64,000 bases of DNA from Pasteuria penetrans (GTDB taxonomy: Bacteria; Bacillota; Bacilli; Thermoactinomycetales; Thermoactinomycetaceae): NCBI RefSeq assembly GCF_900538055.1, contig NZ_UZAC03000001.1, forward strand, positions 186,001 through 250,000. Reading direction: 5' to 3'. The notes beneath the pieces were generated by a model. The model was not told the origin of the DNA and searched no databases. It saw nothing but the letters and a program-made list of their open reading frames with translations. Shown here in pieces: positions 8,698 through 19,240 of this stretch; position 1 is the first letter of the stretch, and every line of letters begins with the position of its first letter. Both the position numbers and the translations under genes were made by a program.

Positions 8698-9720
8698 CGT
8701 TCATTCCCCCTTAGTCTCTCCCCTACCGGACCAACCACCCATCATCCCCCTGAAAATCAAACAACGGGGAGGCAAGCCCCCTGTTCAGGCATATCATAAA
8801 CGAAAAAACACCTGCACATAACCCATCATATATCGATGTCATAATAGTGCAATGAGGGGGAGTTGATGGTTGCAACCGTAAAACTAGATTTTATCGAATA
8901 ACCTCCACCTAATTTTCCCCGACCAGACCTAATTATAAAGCAAATATGGCCCCATTTCCACAGAAAAGCAAAAGCAACCTTTAGTTGGCCTTCCTAAAAC
9001 TTAGGATGCGTAGGATCACAAGTCCCCAAAAGAGAAGGATCCTCCCGCCAAATTTTTTAAGAATAATGGTGCTATCGTGGAAAGGAACGATCCGACAATT
9101 ACTGCCCAGAACATTGGTTCCCAAAATTTGATTCTCTCCTCGACCTATAACAAAATTTAATAAATATAGTAAAGTTATATGATAGTACTTGCCTTTTCAT
9201 TCAATGCCTCTCCAGAAGAAGAAGATCAGTACTATATTTCATAATAAACAGTTTATTTATATTATTATGTATTAACCTATGGTAATTACATATTTTCGGT
9301 TAAAGAACATGGTAAGGAATAATGGAAAAGCCATCTATCCTTGTTATATAATCTTCCTTATCCCCTATAAAAAAATATAAGGAGACAAGAGGACCGATGA
9401 TCCCCAAAGATTGTAACACAATACCCCATAACTACGAAACAGGGGAAATAGAAAAAGAGGAAACTTCCTTGCGAAATCGTCTATGATCCACGGTGGATCC
9501 GAATCATCCTTCCGATGTGGAATTGGTTTACATCCTCCCTGGCCTGTTCTTCACCGAATATGCATCCTCATACATGGAGAGACACGCTGGTTACCACAAT
9601 ACCATAGGGAGTTCATGCGTACATACACTTATAAAATTTATTTTCGACATAATTAGATAGGTTTTACGATGTAGAAACCGTATACTGATCAATCAACTTC
9701 CACGCGAAGACCCCCTCCTT
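8698..9720. other. Gene-free AT-rich region with repeat and transposon fragments
   Basis: About 1 kb with no supported gene. Bases 9060-9140 match 47465-47530 (…GCCCAGAACA.TG.TTTCCAAAATTTG…), a fragment of the element described at 47460. Bases 9171-9300 are a copy of a dispersed repeat (see the entry at 9171). Confidence 0.5.
9171..9300 (+). repeat. Dispersed repeat R1, copy 1
   Basis: Starts near GATAGTACTTG and ends in TTATTATGTATTAAC. Related copies lie at 29676-29785 (same strand) and 14130-14235 (opposite strand). No coding capacity. Confidence 0.5.
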
Positions 9721-10910
9721 GAGGCATTGGGTGATACAAAAGGCAGACCACTCGTAGGCGAAAGAACACTATTGAGAGTCAAAATCTCCTCAATGTCTAT
9801 GGGGAAACCACAGGCTTATAGGGTCAAGGAACAGGTCTGCTCCGACTTCACCCAATTTGTGATGGGAATTGTGGATATAAGCCCCAGTTTTCAGAGAGTG
9901 GATTCAACCCTTATCAACAGCCGTATCAGGAAACGAAACCGCAATATGTTGATTTTCCCGGTGATTGGGATTGCGGTTCGTACGATGTGCCCTCTTTCTT
10001 CCGAAGAGGGAGATCTTCTTGCAACCTGATGGCAGGATGGCAGATGGGAACAGAGCCCAGGCCCGTTCTCATAGATACCCCTTTCCCTTCTTCCGGCGGG
10101 ATCACCTAACGGACAAGATGAAGCGGAGGGCAATGTTGCTAGAAACTTGCCTAAAGCCCTCCCGAACACTTTGGGAACCAGTATAAGGAGTTTCGATCCA
10201 CCCCAGCCCATATACTATTTTGCAAAGGATAGTAGGAAAGCAAACCAAGGGTGTTGAACAGGAAGGGCAAAAGAAACTTATGGTGCCTACCATCTGGCGG
10301 TCTACCAATCGATCCAGACGCCCAAGTCCAAGGGTAAGCAATTGTGTGAAGGTACGTTGGTAACCTTGTCGAAGCCTGTGATGAGGAGAAGGAATTGAGT
10401 AGGATCACCCGCGTGAATACCCAAGGGTCCACTACATATCCAACCATGCACCAAAGGACGACAAGACCTTGTATTTCGACGGAGGGTACAACTGTCATGA
10501 AGTAAGAGGGGCGGCTAAGAAACGTACTATCGATATACACCCCGCCGGATAGGATGGGAAAAAAAGAAAAATCCCAGTAGAAGAAGGGTAAGTTGGTTCA
10601 AGAGGGGAGAGGATAGAAAGATCCATCAGTGCCCTCCTGGTGGCAAGACCCCCAACCTCTCCGTATACCAACCCGGGGAGAAGGGCAGGGGTAAGAAGAT
10701 GGTAGTCCACTTCCATGAGGGGGACCCGCGAGGGATGTAAATTGGCCAAGTCATGCACTGCCAAACCCCTGAAGAGGAAAGGGTCCTGTGCACCACGGAG
10801 CCGTCCTATTCAACGGCGGAACAATGGGACCATCAGGAAATTCAACAAAAAATAACCGGGATCGTGCGAAATTTTCAGGTGCACTCCCCCAGAAAGGAGG
10901 GAGCCCATCC
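9721..10910 (+). pseudogene. Degenerate IS1182-like transposase, copy 1
   Basis: Broken remains of a DDE transposase. The 5' part contains KGRPLVGERTLLR and the catalytic-region text RVDSTLINSRIRKRNRN, matching RMDSTLINSNIRK of the better copy at 33700. The middle (10075-10540) is nearly collinear with 47530-48000. The 3' part has TEPSYSTAEQWD, like TDRTYSAAEQRD at about 35115. Many frameshifts, deletions and stops; not functional. The copy and the one at 47460 share the same 3' flank (AAATTTTCAGGT at 10868 and 48488). Confidence 0.7.
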
Positions 10911-11044
10911 TATGGCCCCATTGCTCGCGTTATTCCCACATAGCTTCGGGCTAGGCATCGGATGCCACTATAGCTTCTGTAGGAAAAGGCTATACAGGTC
11001 GCTGGATGAGCTGCTGTTCTCGGAAACTTATTTCTCCTATTTTG

Positions 11045-12607
11045 CTACTGTTTTTCGTTCTCTAATGAACAACCCTTGGGTAAACGATATAACCATTTCT
11101 TGAAAATATATTTTAAATCTTTTCCTGATTTGTATTCTACAAATCGAATGAAGTCGCAACCCGTTGCAATCTTATGGCGGTATTGTATGTGATATTTTTT
11201 TAATATACCCAATAATTCATCCATACCCCCCACTGCAGTAGCCAAATCAAACATCATCATCGCAGGTCTGTCATATTCCATGATTTCTTTGGTTAATTTA
11301 TCGAAAGACGGATCCCCGGTGGGTGCTTCCTCTTTGCCGGCTCCTTTTTCATCGGCGAGGGAGACCATTTGTCGTATAAAATCTAGAGTATTTTCTTTAC
11401 CTTCCACGTTCTTCATGTAAAGGGCCTCAGAAAATCTGGTTAATCCCTCATCAAGCCATGCCTCCCGTATCTGATCATTGCCCACAAATCCATACCACCA
11501 CTGGTGGGCTACCTCGTGAGCTGCGTTCGTCGAAAGCACAGTTTTTACATCGGATAGAGGGCCTTCTGGTTTGACCCGGGTGTGAACGGTGCTCAATCCC
11601 GGATGTTCTATACCCCCAGCGTTGCCAGGATTGGTCCTCGACGAGTCAAGCACAATGTCCAATTCATCGGTTATTTCATCACGGTATGCCCCGAATTTTT
11701 CGCTAAAGAAACACAAGCTGGAAACAACAGTATGTTGCAATGATTGTGCTAATTCCCGATATTTGGGTTGATACCATAGATGGACGCGTACGCCATCCTC
11801 CTGACTAGTAAGTGCCTGGTACTCTGAAGTAATCACTGCTATAAAATCGCGCGTTCGGTAGGATGAGATCCGTGCTGCGTTTTCACTAGGTTCCGGGTTC
11901 CTACCAGTGGAAATGACACGGTATCCGGAGGGAACCTTGAGGGAAACATGATAATCGGCTGCTCGGGTATAGAATTCACTCTCAGGTTTATAGGGATCCA
12001 GGTGCCAACCATTTTGATCACGGACAGCTAGCATAGGATACCATTCAGATAAAATGGCAGTTTTCCCATCCTGGCTCAACCGTACTCCTCGTTCAGGGAT
12101 GCGGAGGTGATAATCCATTTCTATATTCAACGTGGTTCCCCTTATTTGCTGTGGCAAGTGGACTTGCAGGATTGTTCCATCCTGATATAATTTTATAGCA
12201 GCATTTTGCCCATTGATTTTCACATTGTGGGGGGTCAAAAAACCGGGGGTTGCAGGTCGTAGAGAGTTTTCATACTTCCAATGATAAAATACATTAGGAT
12301 AGAGACGTAGAAAAACAGAATCCCCTTGGGCCTCGAGGAGATTGGCCGGTACATGAAGTTGCATGTGACCTTTTAGATCCCGTTGTTCCGGCTCATAGGT
12401 ACCAGCAATTTCATAAACAGGGACAGGCCCCGTCTCACAAGGAGTCAACTCTCCCCCACCATAGACCCCCTGAGCATAGGTGTGATTCCCTAAATAGGGG
12501 TTATATTCAATGCCTCCCCCAATACCAATACCTACTACGAATCCCAAGCAAATCTGCAACGTCTTCGTTCCCCATTGGGGTAACCACCGAATCAATTTCC
12601 CCATCAT
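11045..12607 (-). CDS. Membrane-anchored M1-family metallopeptidase
   Basis: Zinc aminopeptidase-like protein of 520 residues. The N-terminus carries a signal or anchor helix (residues 17-34). The gluzincin motif HEVAHQWWYG lies near 362, with the third ligand in WLDEGLT exactly 18 residues after HExxH, the M1 spacing. The substrate-recognition motif is GGIEHPG, where GxMEN is usual. The protein is therefore probably an extracytoplasmic peptidase of the YjaA/M1 type. It lacks the large C-terminal ERAP-like domain of PepN. Minus strand, flanked on both sides by repeat DNA, so it is probably monocistronic. The last codons come close to the relic of the transposon at 9721-10910. Confidence 0.83.
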   Translation of the reverse strand: MMGKLIRWLPQWGTKTLQICLGFVVGIGIGGGIEYNPYLGNHTYAQGVYGGGELTPCETGPVPVYEIAGTYEPEQRDLKGHMQLHVPANLLEAQGDSVFLRLYPNVFYHWKYENSLRPATPGFLTPHNVKINGQNAAIKLYQDGTILQVHLPQQIRGTTLNIEMDYHLRIPERGVRLSQDGKTAILSEWYPMLAVRDQNGWHLDPYKPESEFYTRAADYHVSLKVPSGYRVISTGRNPEPSENAARISSYRTRDFIAVITSEYQALTSQEDGVRVHLWYQPKYRELAQSLQHTVVSSLCFFSEKFGAYRDEITDELDIVLDSSRTNPGNAGGIEHPGLSTVHTRVKPEGPLSDVKTVLSTNAAHEVAHQWWYGFVGNDQIREAWLDEGLTRFSEALYMKNVEGKENTLDFIRQMVSLADEKGAGKEEAPTGDPSFDKLTKEIMEYDRPAMMMFDLATAVGGMDELLGILKKYHIQYRHKIATGCDFIRFVEYKSGKDLKYIFKKWLYRLPKGCSLENEKQ

Positions 12608-12639
12608 TACACCATCGCACTCCTCTCACCCCATGTTGG

Positions 12640-12785
12640 AATCGTGCAATTTCCTGCGGGGAAGAACCCCCCCTATGAACCTAGTTGCATATTTATGGTA
12701 AAATTTATAAATTATAAACATAGCATTTTATTATAAAACTATTCCTGACTTTGTATCCCCGGGGATTGCTACCTAGATCATATAA
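12640..12785 (+). repeat. Dispersed repeat R2, copy 1
   Basis: Contains CGTGCAATTTCCTGCGGGGA, a TATGAA.CTAGT. segment and TTGTATCCCCGGGGATT. Homologous to 15225-15370, 16818-16962 (inverted), 24586-24705 and, in part, 22765-22850. Confidence 0.55.
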
Positions 12786-14129
12786 TTTTTGATGGGGGAT
12801 GGATATTGTGTTCTACTATATAGAATGGATTGTATTCTAAACACAATGTACCCCAAAATAGGTAATATTAGGGTCCTTATCCTTGCTCGCAAACCGCCCC
12901 CTAGGGTATTTTCTAACCCGTCCTAGCTTGTTCGCAAAGAATACAAACAGTGAAATTCATGGATTCTACGGTTTCCCATAATTTATTACTATATAAATAT
13001 TTATGAATTATATAGAACAACGAACCCGATATACCCATTTCCAGCATCATCTAAGAAGCTCTTTTTTATATTTTTTTAATATTATTTATTATAACGAACA
13101 ATATAATAAAACATATATAATATTATTATTCAGAACATTATAAGGTAATCAACCCGCCCTTCGCATGGCTTTTTTCCCGTTGCTTTCTGCTGACTTCCTA
13201 ATACGAGCAGAGAGAACCAGAAAGTTTATGTTCTCCCTGCTGCTGTATCCGTAATATCCTAGTGGATGAGGGAGAGTGGGAACTCAACCAGTATCGATGG
13301 ACTATAGAAGAACAAACAGGAAAGCTGGCCCTAGACAACAAGGGAGATAAACAACCCTCTCTCCTTTACGTCTACAAGTAGTACTACCCCAAACCTTGTT
13401 TATTGACATGGTGAAAGATTCCCTTCCGATCCGTTTCGTATCGTTTGCATGCAGTCTTAATTGCTTTATTATTTATATTATAACAAGTAAATTTTATTTT
13501 TGTAAGCAGTATGTTTTTTCTTATTGTTGGTGCTTCCCCCGAAAAGAAGATCGAACTTATTAGAATATTTTCGTAAAATTAAATAATATATTGAGAAGAT
13601 GTTTATATTTTTAATAATTATAAAAACAGTCCTTGTAAGTGTTTCCAGCGTAATTCATTTATGATTGATAGGTACCCCTTTTTGTAGAAGTGCACATGGA
13701 AATTTAGTACAATCAGATTTTCTATTGAAAACCACGAAATCACTGAGGGATCACAGAAGCTGGTTCCCATCTCATCCCTTTTGTGCACATCCAAGTCAAC
13801 CCGACATAAAAATAATTTTATTATATAATATGTAGTTATGGATGACCCTCTTCTACCCCTTTGGATCTCTTTTTGAAGATAACGAACGACCTAGGATCCA
13901 TGATGAGCCGATCCCTTTGCCGGCATGGGCCTGTGCCACCCCCATCTCCACCACACACCTTCCCCTTAGCAGCCTAAAAACGGGGATTCCTTAATAGAAG
14001 AACCAATCCCCTCCATGGTGTCGCACAACGATGACCCTTTGCCATTTTATTCTGTTGTTCTTTGGATGAAATGAATGGAGAAGAAATTTTCCACTACATT
14101 TTACCATTTTTAAATAAATAAAATGTAAT

Positions 14130-14235
14130 TATCATGGATTAATACATAATAATACAAATAAACTGTTTGTTATAAAATACCGTGCTGGTTTATATTTCTG
14201 AGGAGACATTGGACGAAAGGAAAAGTATTACCCAA
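14130..14235 (-). repeat. Dispersed repeat R1, inverted copy
   Basis: The reverse complement reads ACAGTTTATTTGTATTATT then ATGTATTAATCC, matching 9235-9280 and 29745-29780. Confidence 0.5.
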
Positions 14236-14371
14236 TAACCTTAGCTATATTTATTGAATTTTATTGCGGTAGCACCATTACTTAATAAATATAAATGAGA
14301 GAGGGCTGCTCGAACCCTCCCTAAATTTATTATGTCGGCTCAGTAATCTCTTTATTTCAATTCCTTTTTCG

Positions 14372-15043
14372 TCATGCTTCTTGTAATTTATTATACAACG
14401 ATGGGTTTCTGCGAGCATCTTCTACGTCCTTCATCAGTCTCGAACGCAATTTCTCTTGAGTCAGTTCAGATGAAGATCCGTATCGGGATCCGTATTTATT
14501 ATCAAGTTTATTAGATTCATCTACATACCCCTTCAAATCCTCCTCAGTTATTTCTCTTGGATTTCGTATTGCTTTTTCAAGCAATAGCTGATATTGGTTC
14601 TTGAGTCCTCTCATATCCGAACGCTTCGATGGGTTTCTGCGGGCATCCTCTACATCCTTCATCAGCATCGAACGCAATTTCTCCGTGGTCATTTCATCAT
14701 CCTGAGTCATCTTGTCATCCTGATGTCCGTATTTATCACTAATTTCATAAAAAGTTTTATTAAATTCATCTACGAGCCCCTTCAACTCCCCCTCAGAGAT
14801 TCCACTCGGATTCTGTATCGACTTTTCCAGTAATAATTCATATTTACTATCCATTTTCTTCCATGCTAACAATATTTCTTCTTCTTTCTTTGTAAATGAA
14901 TTTTTTGTAAATGAATTAACATCTCTACTTGATGCTATGTTTTCCCCAGACCCTATCGACTTGGCAATGATACTGTTCCCCCCTGTTAAGGTCAGTAGAC
15001 TGGTAGAGGCGAATAGAATGCTCATTTTTACTGTTCTTATCAT
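14372..15043 (-). CDS. Predicted secreted protein with two internal ~80-residue repeats
   Basis: 223 residues, no family recognised. A short signal peptide (MSILFASTSLLTLTGG...AKS) suggests export. The mature part is charged and helical and is a duplication. Unit 1 (about 65-143) contains YELLLEKSIQNPSGISEGEL...MLMKDVEDARRNPS; unit 2 (about 149-217) contains YQLLLEKAIRNPREITEEDL...RLMKDVEDARRNPS. The units probably form a helical-hairpin repeat. GGAGAG lies about 12 bases before the ATG at 15043; the internal Met at residue 7 is an alternative start. It stands alone between repeat-rich regions. A surface or secreted host-interaction role is plausible but unproven. Confidence 0.68.
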   Translation of the reverse strand: MIRTVKMSILFASTSLLTLTGGNSIIAKSIGSGENIASSRDVNSFTKNSFTKKEEEILLAWKKMDSKYELLLEKSIQNPSGISEGELKGLVDEFNKTFYEISDKYGHQDDKMTQDDEMTTEKLRSMLMKDVEDARRNPSKRSDMRGLKNQYQLLLEKAIRNPREITEEDLKGYVDESNKLDNKYGSRYGSSSELTQEKLRSRLMKDVEDARRNPSLYNKLQEA

Positions 15044-15789
15044 AACTACCTACACTCTCCTTCTTGTTTTTTTTAGGATGTACATACTTCTACCCCCTAG
15101 TAGGGGTTGACACCCTCACCAAATTATAGTTTTTTTGATACACAATGTCAAATAACCCATCCATTTTTCAATGGATGTCGGGTCAAAAGCCCCTAGTGGG
15201 GCTCCCGAATCCGCGAGGGCCTACCCAGATCCCGGGACCGTGCAACTTCCTGTGGGGAATGCCCTATCTATGAATCTAGTCTCACCTTTTGGTAAAGCAA
15301 TTGAGCAACATAATAACATTTTGTCATGACACTGTTCCTGTTTTTGTATCCCCGGGAGATTTATCTTATATTTATAAAGGTTCCTTTAATCATTAATTTA
15401 TTGTAAATTCAAAAAATAATGGGCAGGACAGAACTCTACCACTGCGGGATTCAGGGGTGTAATGGATATTGAGATGGGGCGGATACCCAGTCCGATGCTG
15501 GGGGGATCGAGGTTACCACGGAACTAGGCAGTGGGATTCTTGAGAGGGAATACAGAATCCCCGTTCCGTGAGAAAACTCGTCGGATGGAGTTTCCCGGGG
15601 AAAAATCGTCGTGGCGTCTTAGACGGATTTTTCCCGAAAGGTGCTAGCTAGAAATCAAGGGTATGGATATTGTCCACACAACCCCCCTTCCCTTGTTCCG
15701 TGCATAAGAGGGGATGAAAGTCATAAGCCGTGGTGGGGAGAGGTTCTCCGTTCGAAATTTCGGACTCGTAGTCAGCAGGGATCGAAAGG
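15044..15789. other. Spacer with an R2 repeat and a GC-rich, possibly structured block
   Basis: 15225-15370 is R2 copy 2. Bases 15440-15650 are much more GC-rich than their surroundings and contain many short inverted repeats (for example GGATTCTTGAGAGGGAATAC with AGAATCCCCGTTCC). They do not read as protein. They could be the relic of a structured RNA such as a group II intron. Confidence 0.35.
15225..15370 (+). repeat. Dispersed repeat R2, copy 2 (left arm of an inverted pair)
   Basis: Reads GACCGTGCAACTTCCTGTGG, then a block ending in GAATCTAGTCTCACC. It is almost the exact reverse complement of 16818-16962; together they bracket the transposase relic at 15790-16675. Confidence 0.65.
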
Positions 15790-16675
15790 AGATCCCCGAC
15801 AGGCAATGGGTTGGGGTTTTCTTTTTGTTTCCCCACCCAATAGAAAGTGGTAAGCATCAATTCCTTCATCGCTACCTCAAGACCAACGAATCCACATTTT
15901 TTGCTATTCGTTCTCTCACAAAACAAAGCATTCAGCAATTCCGTGTAGTTCGTGAACAGTATATAGGGCAGAAGTATGGGGTTTTGAGTAATGAATGCCG
16001 CTTGTAAGCTCAGGGAGATTTTTTTAGGACTCTGAGCCTTTCCCATGCTTCGCATGTTGCCTTATTTCCAAACCGATACTTCTCTGCACACTCGGACCAC
16101 CGTTCTAGTGCCTGTCCCATATCCCCAGACCGTAAGAAGCGTCCTTAGCCATTTCCCTCTTCATACTTTTAGGAGCTGCATTCATGATGTTACGAATCGC
16201 GTGAACGTAACATCGTTGGTGAACCGTATGGTGAGGAAAATGCTTGCGTACAACTAAGGGAAAAGCCCTATGCCCATCTGTGGTAACGATACGTATATCG
16301 TTGACATTCAGGCCCCGTTCCTTTAGTTTCCCTATATGCTGATCATAGGATTCAACATTCTCATCAGGCGAGGGGGTGATCCCTACTATATCCCGCCTTC
16401 CCCCCTGCCGTGATACCCGTGCTGACTGCGATCGCCTTCGAAACATAACGACCCTCCTCCCGAATGGGAACAAAGAGGGTATCCATGCCTACGGCTGTAT
16501 ATACTGTCGTGCTAAGATCCCTTTCGAAATATTGTATAGCATCGTTGTAATAGGGTTGCAGCCACTGCGAAAGCGTTTCCGGGGACGTCCAAAGATTGAA
16601 CCTTTCCTTCAGGAGTTCGCTACTATTTCGCAAGGAGAAGCCCGGAAGATAAAGACAATAATGGTAATGGAACAA
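15790..16675 (-). pseudogene. Degenerate IS256/Mutator-family transposase
   Basis: Three overlapping fragments in different frames give one IS256-like protein. N-part (16364-16675): FSLRNSSELLKERFNLWTS... and TAVGMDTLFVP. Middle (16105-16473): SPDENVESYDQHIGKLKERG, VTTDGHRAFPLV and VHQRCYVHAIRN, the typical D..G and QRC.VH.(I/L)RN motifs. C-part (about 15790-16000): TELLNALFCERTNSKKCGF, resembling the N..E..N...R.R.K motif. Frameshifts make it inactive. It is bracketed by inverted R2 repeats. Confidence 0.72.
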
Positions 16676-16817
16676 GGTTCCATCTTATCCGTAATGTTGT
16701 CAACATTACGGGTTTTTTGTTGTTTTTGTACGTACCATAAACAGAATAGATCTTACTACAACACAATGTTCGTCTTCCGCGCAAGGACCTAGTAAAAATT
16801 TTGTAAAAATTCATATG

Positions 16818-16962
16818 AAATAAGATAAATACCTCGGAGATACAAAAACAGGAACAGTGTTACTACAAAATGTTATTATGTTACTCAATTGCTTTACCAA
16901 AAAAGGTGAGGCTAGATTCATAGATAGGGCATTCCCCACAAGAAATTGCACGGTCCCAAAAT
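16818..16962 (-). repeat. Dispersed repeat R2, copy 3 (right arm, inverted)
   Basis: The reverse complement gives CCGTGCAATTTCTTGTGGGG and AATGCCCTATCTATGAATC, matching copy 2 with few differences across about 145 bp. Confidence 0.65.
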
Positions 16963-17097
16963 TTTTAAATATTAATAATATTATTTCTATAAAATAGATA
17001 AAACACAAAAGGGAATAGCCGACCCCCTAAGAAAGGAGGGATACAACGGTCCTATAAGGTACCTTGAAAAAAGGCGCGTCACTAAAAAACAAACTTT

Positions 17098-18183
17098 CTA
17101 GGGATTTCCCCCCCTCTTCTTTCCCTCCTTACCTCTATCCTCCTTCCACGCCCCCGAGATAGTATCGAAAACGGCCTGACGCTTCTGTTCATTCTTGCTC
17201 TGAGTGATGGTTCTTTGCATCATTTCCTCCTTCCTGAGAGGGTCATACAACGCGTCCGCTGTTTGCAGCAGTGTTGTGGAATCTGTTACCGGGTAAACTG
17301 TCACTCCCTTATCCAATCGTCGTATCAACGGTAGAAGAATGGACTGTGGACCTATTTCCGTAAAACAACGCACCCCGCGCTGGAGGAGATAGCGCATACT
17401 TTGTTCCCAAAGAACAGGTGAGGCCACCTGCCGCACCATATAATCCTGAATCGTACGCGCCCCACGCATCGGCTTTCCCGTAACGTTCGAGACCACAGGT
17501 ATTACGGCACTGCTTACACGCACACCACGCACAAAATCAGCCAATCGACGACAGGACTCCCGCATCAGTGTGGTATGGAAGGGACCACTTACGGGAAGGG
17601 GAACCACCCTCTTAGCACCCTCTACTAGTGCCCGCTCCCCTGTTGCGGCCACTGCCGCTGCATGACCTGAGATCACAATCTGTGTGGGGCTGTTGTAATT
17701 AGCCACCTCCACCACATAGCCCTCACGACTCACGGCTTCACAAAGAGCAATGATTTTATTGCGACTCAGCCCCAAAATCGCACTCATGGATCCCAATCCG
17801 GACGGAACCGCTTCGTCCATAAAAGCACCCCGCGCGCGAACAATCCGCAAAGCATCCGCAAAGGTGAGGGACCGGGCCACAACTAACGCCGTATATTCCC
17901 CTAAACTATGACCTGCTAGCCATGATGGTGGCTTCGGTAGGCGTCGTAGTAAAGCCACTGCCAATGCGTAACTGGCCGTCAAAATCGCCGGCTGCGCATG
18001 AACCGTCCATGTCAATTTCTCTGCGGGACCCTCCCTCACCAACTGGTATAGGGGCTCACCCAAAATATCATCGGCTTCCTCAAAAATAAGTCTCGCCTCA
18101 GAAAAAACAGAAGCAGCCTCTATTCCCATTCCCACACACTGTGCACCCTGCCCTGGGAAAAGCCAGGCAAGCCAATTACCCAT
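17098..18183 (-). CDS. fabD: Malonyl-CoA:ACP transacylase
   Basis: Transfers malonyl from CoA to acyl carrier protein for fatty-acid elongation. The N-terminal LFPGQGAQCVGMG loop, the nucleophile in GHSLGEYTA (Ser about 91) and the histidine in SGPFHTTLM near 200 are all present. At 361 residues it is about 50 longer than usual. The extra C-terminal tail (from about 310) is Lys/Arg/Gln-rich and low-complexity (GKEGKKRGG at the end). ATG at 18183 lies one base after the fabH stop, so the two are translationally coupled. It is the last gene of the yceD-rpmF-plsX-fabH-fabD run; the expected fabG and acpP do not follow. Beyond it is repeat DNA. Confidence 0.93.
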   Translation of the reverse strand: MGNWLAWLFPGQGAQCVGMGIEAASVFSEARLIFEEADDILGEPLYQLVREGPAEKLTWTVHAQPAILTASYALAVALLRRLPKPPSWLAGHSLGEYTALVVARSLTFADALRIVRARGAFMDEAVPSGLGSMSAILGLSRNKIIALCEAVSREGYVVEVANYNSPTQIVISGHAAAVAATGERALVEGAKRVVPLPVSGPFHTTLMRESCRRLADFVRGVRVSSAVIPVVSNVTGKPMRGARTIQDYMVRQVASPVLWEQSMRYLLQRGVRCFTEIGPQSILLPLIRRLDKGVTVYPVTDSTTLLQTADALYDPLRKEEMMQRTITQSKNEQKRQAVFDTISGAWKEDRGKEGKKRGGNP

Positions 18184-18184
18184 A

Positions 18185-19192
18185 CTAATCTACCCGCCCC
18201 CTCTTCACATCCACCCAACGCATAGCGCTCGCCCCCCACGTCAAACCAGCACCAAACCCACATAAGATAACATGATGACCCCTGTGCAAACGACCGCTCC
18301 TTACTAGCTCGTCCAATGCAACTGGAATCGAAGCAGAGGAAATATTACCGTAACGATCCAAATTGACCACAACCTGATCCTCCGTCCAACCAAATCGATG
18401 CAAAGCAGATTCGATGATACGAATATTAGCCTGATGGGGAACAAGAAAGTCAACCTGATCCTGCCGTAGGGAGGCCTTCTCCAACGCCTCTTCTATCATG
18501 GGTCCAATGGAACGCACGGCAAAACGAAAGACCTCACGACCATCCATTTTAAGGAAATGCAGGCCCCTCTCCACCGTTGTCAACGAAGGAGGTTGCCTAG
18601 AACCACCCGCGGGAACTTGAAGAAAATGTCCACCGGATCCATCACCATGCAGGGTATGCGCGAGAAAACCATACTGATCCTCTACAGGACCCAATACAGC
18701 GGCACCCGCACCATCACCAAACAATACACAAGTACTACGATCCGTGTAATCAGTAATCCGGGATAAGCAATCGACACCGATCACGAGTGCATTCCGATAC
18801 ATACCCGTAATGATAAACTGGGAAGCCGTAGCCATGCCGTAAAGGAACCCAGCGCATGCAGCAGACAAATCAAAAGTAGCTGCCCTAGAAATCCCCAACT
18901 GATGCTGTACAAGGCAGGAGGTCGCTGGACAAATCATATCGGGCGTCACTGTAGAAACGATGACCAGCTCAATCTCGTCGGGCTCCACTCCGGCCTCAGC
19001 CATTGCTCTCTGGGCTGCCGGCACCGCTAAATCAGAAGAGGCCTGATCCGGTGCAGCCACACGCCGCTCATGAATGCCCGTACGAGAAACAATCCACTCA
19101 TGGGAAGTATCAACACACTTCTCTAGGTCCTTATTCGTAAGAACTTTTTCAGGTAGATAAGAACCTGTCCCCCATATCCCAACCGCTCGCAT
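18185..19192 (-). CDS. fabH: 3-oxoacyl-[ACP] synthase III
   Basis: Initiates fatty-acid synthesis by condensing acyl-CoA with malonyl-ACP. The thiolase-fold catalytic triad is complete: Cys113 in LSAACAGFLYG, His in VPHQANIRI, and Asn in RYGNISSAS. Length 335, normal. GGGAGCGAGC precedes the ATG at 19192. It sits about 48 bp downstream of plsX and is coupled to fabD. The branched or straight primer preference cannot be read from sequence with confidence. Confidence 0.94.
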   Translation of the reverse strand: MRAVGIWGTGSYLPEKVLTNKDLEKCVDTSHEWIVSRTGIHERRVAAPDQASSDLAVPAAQRAMAEAGVEPDEIELVIVSTVTPDMICPATSCLVQHQLGISRAATFDLSAACAGFLYGMATASQFIITGMYRNALVIGVDCLSRITDYTDRSTCVLFGDGAGAAVLGPVEDQYGFLAHTLHGDGSGGHFLQVPAGGSRQPPSLTTVERGLHFLKMDGREVFRFAVRSIGPMIEEALEKASLRQDQVDFLVPHQANIRIIESALHRFGWTEDQVVVNLDRYGNISSASIPVALDELVRSGRLHRGHHVILCGFGAGLTWGASAMRWVDVKRGRVD

Positions 19193-19240
19193 AGCTCGCT
19201 CCCTTTCGCATGGAATTCTGCATCCACGCTACATTCAACC

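Larger units (their letters stand above)
12608..14371. other. Long gene-free AT-rich region with dispersed repeats
   Basis: About 1.76 kb without a supported gene. It holds an R2 repeat (12640-12785), an inverted R1 repeat (14130-14235), and a 55-codon open stretch at about 13205-13383 (plus strand, ending QPSLLYVYK) without a start codon, perhaps a gene relic. Very AT-rich between 12960 and 13150 and between 13430 and 13640. Confidence 0.45.

Noticed and set aside
10102-10764. Several minus-strand frames over the first IS1182-like relic
   Set aside because: The plus strand aligns with two other copies of the same transposase; these frames are shadows.
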